DNA of 64,000 nucleotides, from the NCBI GenBank assembly GCA_963822145.1, contig CAWGGG010000002.1, forward strand, positions 496,001-560,000, read 5' to 3'. Position numbers and translations under genes: made by a program. This document shows, one piece after another, positions 35,964 through 44,337 of the stretch; the stretch's first letter is position 1; each line of letters opens with the position of its first letter. The notes beneath the pieces are model-generated. The model had not been told where the DNA came from. It saw nothing but the letters and a program-made list of their open reading frames with translations, and did no database searches. This DNA is from UBA5072 sp963822145 (GTDB lineage: Bacteria; Bacteroidota; Bacteroidia; Bacteroidales; UBA10428).

Positions 35964-38006
35964 TCAGTTTTGGCTGGCTAAAGCCGTTTTCACCTCTTGA
36001 AGATGCGATGTCATTATATAAAATTTATATGGAGCTTCATCATATACTCTTTGAAGAATCTCCAACGCTGCATCATAATTACCCTCTTTGTATAATCCAA
36101 ATCCTTTTATCTCTAGAAAAATATAAAAGTCGATTTTATGTTCAGCTAATGCCATTGCTTTATCCATGAGTTCGGACACTTCATCAAGATTTCGGTTATT
36201 CTCAATAAGAAAATTAGCAAGAATTTTCATCCTATTTGTATTCTCAGGATCCATTAATAGTGCTGTGCGATAATATTTCTCCGCTTTATTCTGAATCCCT
36301 GCTGCATTATAGATTTCAGCTATTCCATTTGTAATGTCAACCTCAGAGGAATAGGCTTCCTTTCTAGCAGAAATATATTTTTCAATGTAGTGATTTGCTT
36401 TTATAGTATCTCCTTCAGACAATGATAAAATAGCCTGATCAGATATTGTAAAATAGAACAGAGGATCATCAGAGGAATTCTTCTCAACCTTTCTAATCAG
36501 TCTCCAGGCTTTTTTGTCCTGACCGGTTTTATGATAAGCTTTAATAATGTTGCTGCACACATCAGGATAAAGTGGTATCTCCCATTTGGGAATTAATTCC
36601 AGGTATTTTTCAAATTCAGGAAGAGCTTTGTCATATTGATAAATGTCATTATAACTTGAACCTATCAGCAAATGCACATCGGGTCTCTGATCATCAATTT
36701 CCAGAGCCTGTTTTAGGTATTTTATTTTTTCACCTGGCCGCTCAAAATAACCTGCAAAATCGAAATTTACCCATAGTTGCTCCATAACAGGCATCTGATT
36801 ACTCTTTTTCTGAAGCTTAAGTGCCCATAATACTTCCTGTTCCAGGGCATTTTCTGTTCCGGATGTAATTCCTGATGAATAAGAAAACATAACCATCAAT
36901 GCAGCAGGGTAAAAGTTAGAGTCGGATTCCCATGCCCTTTTAAACCAGCCTCTAGCGGTTAAATAATCAGCGTTCCCCAAGGCCTTATAACCCTGCAGAT
37001 AATACTTGACTGCATCTGAAGATATGTGGTATGGAGGAATCGCTTCCTGCAAGAATGGTTTTTCGCTGATAAATTTAGATATAATAAGAAAATCGGTTAT
37101 CTCTAATCTAAGTGAATCAATAATTTCAAAGATTTTACTCTCTTTGTAAGGTCCGGTAATTTCAAATGATTTCAAAACTTCCCTCGTTTCTGTATCGATT
37201 AATTGTGCATCCAGCCTTAATATAGAACCAGCCGATTGTATGCTCCCATAAATAAACAAATCAGCCTCAAGTCTTTTTGAGATTCTACCGGCTATATCAG
37301 GTGATATCTGTGTGTACTCAACAGGATAATGGATATTAAGCAAAGTGTTTATCGATTCTTTTTGTCTGACTTTGAGCTCCCGGGTATTTGAAAAAGAGGA
37401 GATGAGGCACTGTTGAATCCAATCCTGCCATTTATTCCATGTAGTATCATGGGTCATATTCCGAAATGGCATTACAGCTATTGAGATCCTTTTATCTAAT
37501 ATATTTGATTCTGCTTTTTGTATTTCTTTATTAACAAATATAACTGCGAAAGTTAATGAAAGGAGAATGCCAGCAAAGGTAAAAATGTACTTCTTCAATC
37601 GATTTTTAACCGGTCCCCCATCAGCTATTATGTTCTTGTCAGGAATTTCATGATCTAACATGCCGGAATCATCGCTTCTGGCTTTCCCTGGCGGGTAGCC
37701 ATAAAATTCATGGAAGCATTTATTAAAATAGGCTGGGCTACTGAATCCGGTTTTGTAAGCCACTTCTGAAGCAGTTATATCCTCACACCGAAGCATTTCC
37801 ATAGCTTTCTTGAGACGAACTTCGCGAATAAACTGAATGCCAGTTTTTTTGTTGAATGATTTTAACTTCCGGTTCAATCGGTAAAGACTCATGCCTGACT
37901 CAAGCGCAAGTTCCTTTACACTGAAGTTTTCATTTTCCAAGTTCGCATGGATAATATCAGTAAGTGCACTAATAAATATCTGATTATTAATGGTGGGTTT
38001 TTTCAT
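35964..38006 (-). CDS. Membrane-anchored AraC-family HTH / TolB-like / TPR regulator (copy B)
   Basis: The frame opens at 38087; the start is placed at the ATG at 38006 (MKKPTINNQIF), which aligns with the start of the paralogue at 4249 (680 aa). AraC HTH at ~10-100 (SVKELALESGMSLYRLNRKL; VAYKTGFSSPAYFNKCFHEF), transmembrane segment FAGILLSLTFAVIFV at ~150, then ISIAVMPFRNMTHDTTWNKW as the TolB-like part, and TPR repeats to the C-terminus. Same architecture and pairing as 2198-4249. Duplication with divergence of both genes suggests a co-evolving two-part module. Confidence 0.85.
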   Translation of the reverse strand: MKKPTINNQIFISALTDIIHANLENENFSVKELALESGMSLYRLNRKLKSFNKKTGIQFIREVRLKKAMEMLRCEDITASEVAYKTGFSSPAYFNKCFHEFYGYPPGKARSDDSGMLDHEIPDKNIIADGGPVKNRLKKYIFTFAGILLSLTFAVIFVNKEIQKAESNILDKRISIAVMPFRNMTHDTTWNKWQDWIQQCLISSFSNTRELKVRQKESINTLLNIHYPVEYTQISPDIAGRISKRLEADLFIYGSIQSAGSILRLDAQLIDTETREVLKSFEITGPYKESKIFEIIDSLRLEITDFLIISKFISEKPFLQEAIPPYHISSDAVKYYLQGYKALGNADYLTARGWFKRAWESDSNFYPAALMVMFSYSSGITSGTENALEQEVLWALKLQKKSNQMPVMEQLWVNFDFAGYFERPGEKIKYLKQALEIDDQRPDVHLLIGSSYNDIYQYDKALPEFEKYLELIPKWEIPLYPDVCSNIIKAYHKTGQDKKAWRLIRKVEKNSSDDPLFYFTISDQAILSLSEGDTIKANHYIEKYISARKEAYSSEVDITNGIAEIYNAAGIQNKAEKYYRTALLMDPENTNRMKILANFLIENNRNLDEVSELMDKAMALAEHKIDFYIFLEIKGFGLYKEGNYDAALEILQRVYDEAPYKFYIMTSHLQEVKTALASQN

Positions 38007-38182
38007 GAGTTGGATCCACAAATAAAAGCCCCAGATCTTGCATAATAAGCCGGTATTAAAGTTGCTAAATTCAAAGATTATCTGCAAATGAATTTAATAG
38101 CTGTGTTTATTTTAAAGATGAATTTTGAACCTTTTTCCCCGCTGGGCGTGTATTCTTAACTACACACAGCGGTGGGCGGTGG

Positions 38183-38325
38183 GGGGATGAACAGGCAAAC
38201 AAAAGGCCAGCTATAAAGATTGAAAAGTACTGGTATTTGATTTTAAATTTCAACTTAATTGAGCATTAAGAATTTATAGGGTCAGAGACACAAATATGTC
38301 TGGCCTGCAATTGCTAGCTTTTTAT
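38183..38325. repeat. Direct repeat derived from the sensor kinase 5' end, copy 2
   Basis: Matches 34303-34445, including the start region of the kinase, but no kinase gene follows, so this copy is a truncated duplicate. A preceding solo repeat end with GCTGGGCGTGTATTCTTAAC is at 38140-38165. The rest of the 38007-38668 gap shows similarity to 34500-34690 and no gene. Confidence 0.8.
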
Positions 38326-38668
38326 TATCGGGACGCAGTTAAAAAGGGAGAAAAGAAAAGGGGTAAATTACAACATTAATGGCCGGAAGTCAAGTAAAAT
38401 TAATGATTTCCAATTATGTTAAGAAAATCAAAAGTTCAGGCGTTTATAGTTTTTAGTCAAAATGTCCTTGACTTCAGGCATTTAATGTTGTAACTTATCC
38501 TGTTACTTTCCAATGAGAAATCTTCCACCTCTATTTTCCGAAATCAGATAGAAAACTGAAATTTCTGTTTTCATGTCTATTCGCAATAAACTTTGTCCAC
38601 TTTCTGATTGAAAAATAAGGAACTACGCACGGGTCTCATCCTGAAATCTTTTAAAAAAGGAGGCCATT

Positions 38669-38962
38669 ATGAATACATACATCACTTTGATGAAGCTGAC
38701 AGATCAGGGAATAAAATCGGTGAAAGATGCACCGAAAAGAGCCGAGGCTGGCATAAAAGCGTTTGAAAAAATGGGCGCTAAAGTGATTGGTTTTTATGCA
38801 GTCATAGGAGAATATGATTATGTATCTGTCTGTGAGGCACCCAATGATGAGGTTGCCACTGCTTTTTCTCTTGCATTGGGCTCTCTGGGGAACGTGAGAA
38901 CTACAGGCCTCAGGGCATTTACGCTCAAGGAATTCACAGAAATAGTAAAAAAAGTGCCATAA
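38669..38962 (+). CDS. GYD-domain protein
   Basis: 97 aa, no signal peptide. MNTYITLMKLTDQGIKSVK opening and VIGFYAVIGEYDYVSVCEAP with the GEYD/GYD core match the GYD family of ferredoxin-like fold proteins. An AAGGAGG ribosome-binding site (38657-38663) sits 6 bp before the ATG. The role of the family is not known; it occurs in small dimeric barrels. Standalone. Confidence 0.88.
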   Translation: MNTYITLMKLTDQGIKSVKDAPKRAEAGIKAFEKMGAKVIGFYAVIGEYDYVSVCEAPNDEVATAFSLALGSLGNVRTTGLRAFTLKEFTEIVKKVP

Positions 38963-39025
38963 TTACCGGCATGTATTATCGGTTTTGAAAATGGATGAAC
39001 CTGTGCGTTTTCCTTTTTCATGGGT

Positions 39026-40006
39026 TTAGGCTTTCCGGGCCATCATCTGACTCAAACCGGTTTCGAATTCTATTCTGGAGATATTGGTAAATCCTGCCCC
39101 AACCAGCATTTCTGTAACTTCATTTTCAGTGTAACAATCTCCGGCCTCAGTACCCACGAGCATATTGATGGCAAAAACAGCTCCGGAAGCGGGTTGTGTT
39201 CTGTCATGGTTCATGATCCAATCCTGAATGATAATTTTGCCATTTTTATTCAAAGCATGGAAGCATTTTTTAATTAAGCTTTGATTTGTCTCTAGCGAAT
39301 TGCTGTGAATGATGGCTGATAGAAATACCAGATCAAATCCTTCCGGCAATTCATCAGTAGTGTAATCACCTGTGAACGTTTTTATTTTACCTGAAAAACC
39401 TTCTTTATCGATATATTTTTTTGTTATCGGTACAACATCAGGCAAATCAAAAACAGTGGCATCAATTTCAGGTTTTTTGGAAACAAATTCCATGGTGTAG
39501 GCACCAGAGCCGCCTCCCACATCCAACAGAGATTTTATTCCGGACAGATCAATTTTTGCCAACTGTTGAGGGGCCTGTTTTTTTGCCCGGTCATGCATGG
39601 CATTGATAAAAGAGGAAAGCCATTCTTCGCCTCTTTCATGGATTTCTGCCGGATGAGCTGAATTACCTGTTTTTACAACCTGTGTAAGGTGGCTCCATGT
39701 ACTCCAGAGATGGTTTGTATGCATCAGCCCTCCCAGGTAATCGGGACTCTTTCTGGATAGAAAGGCAAAACTTTCCGGTGTATTAAAGAACAAATTGTTT
39801 TGCTTTGTAAGAAAGCCTAAAGATACCAATGCGTTTAGCAGGCGTTCGCAGGCATGTACATCCAAATGCAGGCTGTGTGCAATTTGGTTGTTTGTTGTAC
39901 CTGATTCTTCAACATTAGTAAATATATCAAGCTCAAAACCGCTTAATAATATCCTGCTTTTTTGAAAAGAAGCAGCAAATTCCCTGATTGTATTTGGATT
40001 CATCAT
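39026..40006 (-). CDS. O-methyltransferase, acetylserotonin / plant-type fold
   Basis: The ATG at 40006 is preferred over the TTG at 40024 (326 aa). N-terminal winged-helix dimerisation domain (FTNVEESGTTNNQIAHSL, LLNALVSLGFL), followed by a Rossmann domain with SAM motif LLDVGGGSGAYTMEF, TVFDLPDVV, FLSAIIHSNS and GKIIIQDWIMN. This is the plant-type O-methyltransferase (Methyltransf_2) architecture. Substrate unknown. Converges with the GYD gene. Confidence 0.88.
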   Translation of the reverse strand: MMNPNTIREFAASFQKSRILLSGFELDIFTNVEESGTTNNQIAHSLHLDVHACERLLNALVSLGFLTKQNNLFFNTPESFAFLSRKSPDYLGGLMHTNHLWSTWSHLTQVVKTGNSAHPAEIHERGEEWLSSFINAMHDRAKKQAPQQLAKIDLSGIKSLLDVGGGSGAYTMEFVSKKPEIDATVFDLPDVVPITKKYIDKEGFSGKIKTFTGDYTTDELPEGFDLVFLSAIIHSNSLETNQSLIKKCFHALNKNGKIIIQDWIMNHDRTQPASGAVFAINMLVGTEAGDCYTENEVTEMLVGAGFTNISRIEFETGLSQMMARKA

Positions 40007-40024
40007 ATAAAAGGAATAAAACAA

Positions 40025-40488
40025 GATTCTAATAACAAATTAATAGAAACCTATCCAATTTATCAGGAGTAACGTGCGGATTTATTTATAACGGTGACCA
40101 GAGAATGAGAGGGATATGCGCTTAGCATGTAATGCTTCTCTCAACGGTCATCCTACAGCCATCCCGTTGCTTCATTAATAATGCGTTTCGCCGGCAATAT
40201 AAAATAAAAAACTTTCTGTAACTTTAAGTTAGGAATCTCAGCAATGAATCGTTTTTATATTGACACCTGAATATATTACCTATTGATCAATAAATTTTCC
40301 CTGGTTGCCGGTATTGGCAAAAATCACCCCAATGGCAGGCCCTTCCGACCTAACCGCCAACAAGGCAGGCTCAGACAATAGCAATCACTTTGTAGTAATG
40401 TAAGGTAATCTGAACATATCCAATCGATTGAACTCATATTTAATTGAAGATATATATAAAACAGCATTAAATAAGGAGGAAAACCAAA
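40025..40488. other. Gene-free interval before the hydrolase
   Basis: 464 bp with no ORF, repeat match or terminator I can support. A GGAGG ribosome-binding site at 40474-40480 precedes the hydrolase start, so the promoter should be in the right half. Confidence 0.5.
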
Positions 40489-41706
40489 ATGAAAGGAACA
40501 ATCATTATCTTTTGTTTACTTGACCTGATAGCAATTCATCTGGGTGCACAGATAACTGATAATACTTCTTCTTTAACTACAGATTCCGGATTTATTAAGG
40601 TTGATGGCGGAACGTTATTTTATGAAATAGCTGGTGAAGGTAAAAATATTGTATTGCTGCATGATGGGATGGTAAATCGCAAAATCTGGGATGATCAATT
40701 CCCGGTACTTGCAAAAAATTACAGGGTGGTGCGATACGATCGCCGGACCTATGGCAAATCGTCTGATCCGCAGGCGCCATACTCAGATCTTGAGGATTTA
40801 AATCAATTATTTGTTCAATTGAAGATTGATAGCGCAATCATTTTCGGTATGTCTTCCGGTGGTGGACTGGCAATAGATTTTACCCTGAAATACCCTGCAA
40901 AAGTATCGGCATTGGTATTGGTAGGAGCTGTTGTCAGCGGATACGGTTATTCTTCTCATATGATGAATCGTGGAGGACATTTAAAATCACCAGCAGAGCT
41001 TTCTGATCCTAAGAAAGCAATTCATTATTTTGGATGGGAGGATCCCTACGAAATTTATTCCGAAAATACCAGGGCGAAAGAAAAATTCGTGAAATTACTT
41101 GAGGCAAACCAGCATGAACATAAGGAAGGATTTCTCCAACCATCAGATAGACCGGCAGCCAGGTTTCTATCAGAAATTAAAGTACCAACGTTGGTTCTGG
41201 TTGGAGAATATGATATTCCTGACGTTCAAGCACATGCAGGAGTTATTCAATTCGGAATTCCCAATGCAGTACGCGAAATTATACTAAAATCAGGTCATCT
41301 GATTCCTTTGGAACAACCAGAGGCTTTCAATGCATCGGTTTTAAGATTTATATTAAATATGGAGTTCTATAATATTCTTAATTCCCAGGGAGTGAATGCT
41401 GCTGTTCTATATTTCAACGTTAGGCATGAGCATGAACCAAATAATCCAATAGTTGGAGAATTAGAAATGAATTTCCTGGGATATAAGTTTTTAAATGATG
41501 GGAAAACCAAAGATGCCATTGAACTTTTTAAACTCAATACCATTGCTTTTCCTGACTCCTGGAATGTATATGACAGCCTGGGTGAAGCATATTGGAAAGA
41601 TGGTCAAATTGATCAGGCAATTAAAAATTATGAAAGATCGCTTGCACTTAATCCGAATAATGAAAATGCTAAGACAATATTAAAAGAAATAAAGGGGGGA
41701 GAATAA
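40489..41706 (+). CDS. Secreted alpha/beta hydrolase with C-terminal TPR
   Basis: 405 aa. Signal-like N-terminus (IIIFCLLDLIAIHLGAQ). The alpha/beta-hydrolase fold holds IVLLHDG (oxyanion region), nucleophile Ser122 in GMSSGG, Asp242 in GEYDIPD and His270 in SGHLIPLEQP. After ~285 comes a tail with TPR-like repeats (WNVYDSLGEAYWKDGQIDQA, YERSLALNPNNE). The fold covers esterases, lipases and haloalkane dehalogenases, and no substrate is readable. The TPR appendage is the odd part. Confidence 0.85.
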   Translation: MKGTIIIFCLLDLIAIHLGAQITDNTSSLTTDSGFIKVDGGTLFYEIAGEGKNIVLLHDGMVNRKIWDDQFPVLAKNYRVVRYDRRTYGKSSDPQAPYSDLEDLNQLFVQLKIDSAIIFGMSSGGGLAIDFTLKYPAKVSALVLVGAVVSGYGYSSHMMNRGGHLKSPAELSDPKKAIHYFGWEDPYEIYSENTRAKEKFVKLLEANQHEHKEGFLQPSDRPAARFLSEIKVPTLVLVGEYDIPDVQAHAGVIQFGIPNAVREIILKSGHLIPLEQPEAFNASVLRFILNMEFYNILNSQGVNAAVLYFNVRHEHEPNNPIVGELEMNFLGYKFLNDGKTKDAIELFKLNTIAFPDSWNVYDSLGEAYWKDGQIDQAIKNYERSLALNPNNENAKTILKEIKGGE

Positions 41707-41880
41707 TTCTCACCTTATACTTAATCAGGCCATGGTCAGATATTTCAGATGCTTCTGAAACAACAGAGGACTTCTCAATATTTTGGAAGACGCGTTCTTT
41801 TATGCCATGGTGAACACTACTCCCCTAATTATAGTGGACTAATCAATTGCAAACTAAACCTTTACTAATATATCAGCCTG

Positions 41881-42184
41881 TTTCTGTATTTTTACAATTG
41901 CTGCAACGATGTCCTCCATGTCTTTTTTCGTGCCCAGGAACACGCTGCTGCTGCAAAGACAAATCAGTTTCCTTGCCAATTCTTTCATTCACCGGACAGG
42001 TATTTTCCTTTCTGTACTTAATCCAATCGCTCTTTGGAGAAAATCTTTTGAAATCCCCTCAGATTAAAATAGGTTTCTATGAAAGGATCGAGATGCAGGG
42101 ATGAATCGATTCCGTTCCCAAATGCTATACCTTCAGCATCCAGGGCCTGCCGGAATTTCTCTTTGGATAAACCTTTAAAATACC
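41881..42184 (-). pseudogene. Truncated copy of the DegT aminotransferase 3' end
   Basis: About 300 bp align with 44352-44660 (the C-terminal ~100 codons of the DegT-family gene at 44338-45705), in the same orientation. The peptide KEKFRQALDAEGIAFGNGID is still legible, but an in-frame TAA after KERLD and indels break the frame, and both ends are cut. The short plus-strand frame at 41847-42104 is its shadow. No start codon or signal remains. Confidence 0.8.
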
Positions 42185-42259
42185 CAGTGATGCCCCCTAT
42201 ACTTATTCAATAATAACTATTTCGACAACACTATGCCCAAAACGGCCCCCCCCTCGACG

Positions 42260-43080
42260 ATGTTTTCTGAACTTCGCAGCTAGTAAACTTTAGCCTCAGA
42301 GGCTATGTTATACAATTGTGTTGGTAAATCCTTTCAAGTCAGCTATCTCGTAGACTATCTATAGTTCATGAGTAAATCTTCAAAAGTATCATTTTGCAAA
42401 ATTATATTCCTTCTTCTCCCTATTTAGTTCTTACTCTTTTGTCTGCCGCACAAAAGAGTAACAGAAAAAGCCACCACGATCGAAAAAATTGAATCGCCCT
42501 TTTCGCACAACCCATCGCTAACAAAGGCCGTGCGATCCAATTTTCCACGCCGATCGTGGACAACCCGACGCACTCAGCGAGTTTTAAATAGAAAGATATC
42601 GACATGAGATAACATCCAGATTTTTAATAGACAGGAAAGATCAGCACTTGCATAACCTACCAAGTTATTCAATGCCTGGAGCGTTGGCCCGTCAAATCGG
42701 CGGGCCTGCCGTGGCGTGACGCAGACGATGGGCGAGCGTTTAGCGGGTTGTGTGCCGGCCGGAAATCGGCAAGGAAGCGGGGGGAAGCATCGATTTGACT
42801 TGAATTTACTTTGCAACTTTCTTTGTTTCAAGACAAAGAAAGTTGAGAAGTTTAGGGCCATCGCAGCTTGAGTTTCTGTATAATTCTCTGATATACAGCT
42901 CACGCCCCCTTGGTGATGTTTTCTTGACTTCGCGGCTAGTAAACTGTAGTCTCTGACTACCAATCAGGCAGTTTTCCAAGGTGATCCAATATCCGATTTC
43001 GATTTTGCGCCAGATAGTGTGGGATACCTGAGAATAAATCAATTACTGCATTCACCCGATCCGGCTGACCTGTCTAACCT
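42260..43080. repeat. Repeat-rich interval with hairpin-bounded segment
   Basis: TTACTCTTTTGT/ACAAAAGAGTAA (42431-42461, 7-nt loop) and CAACTTTCTTTG/CAAAGAAAGTTG (42814-42845, 8-nt loop) are perfect 12-bp hairpins bracketing a GC-richer segment. Short direct repeats with GTTTTCTxGACTTCGCxGCTAGTAAACT at 42263-42289 and 42919-42945 lie outside them. Minus-strand frames at 42420-42605, 42574-42963 and 42806-43042 cross this but show no coding signature. No real gene is supported from 41707 to 43165 apart from the relic at 41881-42184. Confidence 0.6.
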
Positions 43081-43165
43081 GATCTATCGATGCATAAGGA
43101 TTACGATCCTGGTTGGGCGTTTCAGGTTGTAACGGATAATATGTATATTCGGAAAAAGATTCCCC

Positions 43166-44251
43166 ATGAAAAAGTCATCCATTTTCATTGTACTCCTCTT
43201 TTCATGCATGGTTATGGTCGCGAATACCAGTAAACCGCACCTTTCCTTTGCATGCGAATTAAACGGGAAAGATTTTGGTGAACTGCTGTCAGACTCATCC
43301 CTGGTAAAGGAACTGGCAGAAATGCAGGTCTCCCTGATCGTGGGAGTGATGGACTTCTCCCCGGAAAGAACAGCGGCCATTCAAAAGCTGAACATGGCTG
43401 GGATTCCCCTGGTTGCCTGGTTACTGCTTCCGCAGGAGGAAGGATACTGGTTTAACATGCATAACGGGGACAAGGCGCTCAGTAGATATTCCGATTTCAA
43501 AAAATGGACAACGGAGAACGGTTTGAAATGGAAAGGGATAGGCATTGACCTCGAACCCGACATCAATGATTCCAGGTTGGCTTTGAAACACCCGTTTAAA
43601 CTGGCCTGGAAGATCTATCTGAGGCTTTTTGATCACAAATCACTGGAAAACGGACAGAAGTACTACCGCGAGTTGCTGTCGGTGATGAAGGCCGATGGAT
43701 TTCAGGTGGAGAGCTATATCATTCCGCTCATTTTCAAGGAGCGGGAAAAGAACACCACATCATTCCAGAAATTACTCGGTATTCTGGATATCCCAACGGA
43801 TAAGGAAATCCCCATGCTGTACACGAGCGTCATCAAAAACCCGGGTATCATACCTTTTTACCACAGGCCGGATATGCCGATAGGACTTGGCAGTACGGGA
43901 GGCGGCGTGAAAATCGAAGGTATCGAGGCCCCTGCTATCAGCTGGGAGGATCTGGAGCGAGATTTGCTGATTGCATCGAAATTGACCGGCGAAATTTTCA
44001 TTTTTTGTCTGGAAACATCCGTGAAACGAGGATTCCTGCCTAAAATCAAGAATCTTGATTTCACGCGACCCGCACCCGATATGATTCAGGAGGTTCAGAA
44101 ACAAAGCAGGATGGATAAATGGTTTGGGTTTATGCTGGTGATCCTGGACCATCCGGTGTGGCTGACAATTTCCCTTGTTGCCATCTTCGCGGCTCTGGTA
44201 TTCGGATTGTACAGGCTGATGTCCTTCCTCATTAGAAAAATCAGGCACTAG
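43166..44251 (+). CDS. Membrane-anchored TIM-barrel-like protein of unknown function
   Basis: 361 aa with N-terminal signal (SIFIVLLFSCMVMVA) and a C-terminal transmembrane helix (VWLTISLVAIFAALVFGLY) with a basic tail. The globular part is a possible (beta/alpha)8 fold: VSLIVGVMDF, GIPLVAWLLLP, WKGIGIDLEPDIND (acidic catalytic-like strand), MLYTSVIKN and IFIFCLE. It recalls glycoside-hydrolase-like barrels, but I cannot name a family. It is upstream of, and divergent to, the DegT gene. The acidic GIDLEPD is the best candidate active site. Confidence 0.65.
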   Translation: MKKSSIFIVLLFSCMVMVANTSKPHLSFACELNGKDFGELLSDSSLVKELAEMQVSLIVGVMDFSPERTAAIQKLNMAGIPLVAWLLLPQEEGYWFNMHNGDKALSRYSDFKKWTTENGLKWKGIGIDLEPDINDSRLALKHPFKLAWKIYLRLFDHKSLENGQKYYRELLSVMKADGFQVESYIIPLIFKEREKNTTSFQKLLGILDIPTDKEIPMLYTSVIKNPGIIPFYHRPDMPIGLGSTGGGVKIEGIEAPAISWEDLERDLLIASKLTGEIFIFCLETSVKRGFLPKIKNLDFTRPAPDMIQEVQKQSRMDKWFGFMLVILDHPVWLTISLVAIFAALVFGLYRLMSFLIRKIRH

Positions 44252-44337
44252 CAGATCATTGTAAAACCCGCACTTTTGATGTTCAGTCCTGCCAAACAGC
44301 ACGTTGTCAGGACATTTTTCCGATTTGAAAATTTTTC

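Noticed and set aside
41847..42104. 85-codon plus-strand frame
   Set aside because: It is the antisense of the broken DegT copy at 41881-42184.
42574..42963. 129-codon minus-strand frame in the repeat interval
   Set aside because: Composition is basic, Cys/Pro/Arg-scattered and crosses a perfect hairpin; no domain pattern or ribosome-binding site is seen.
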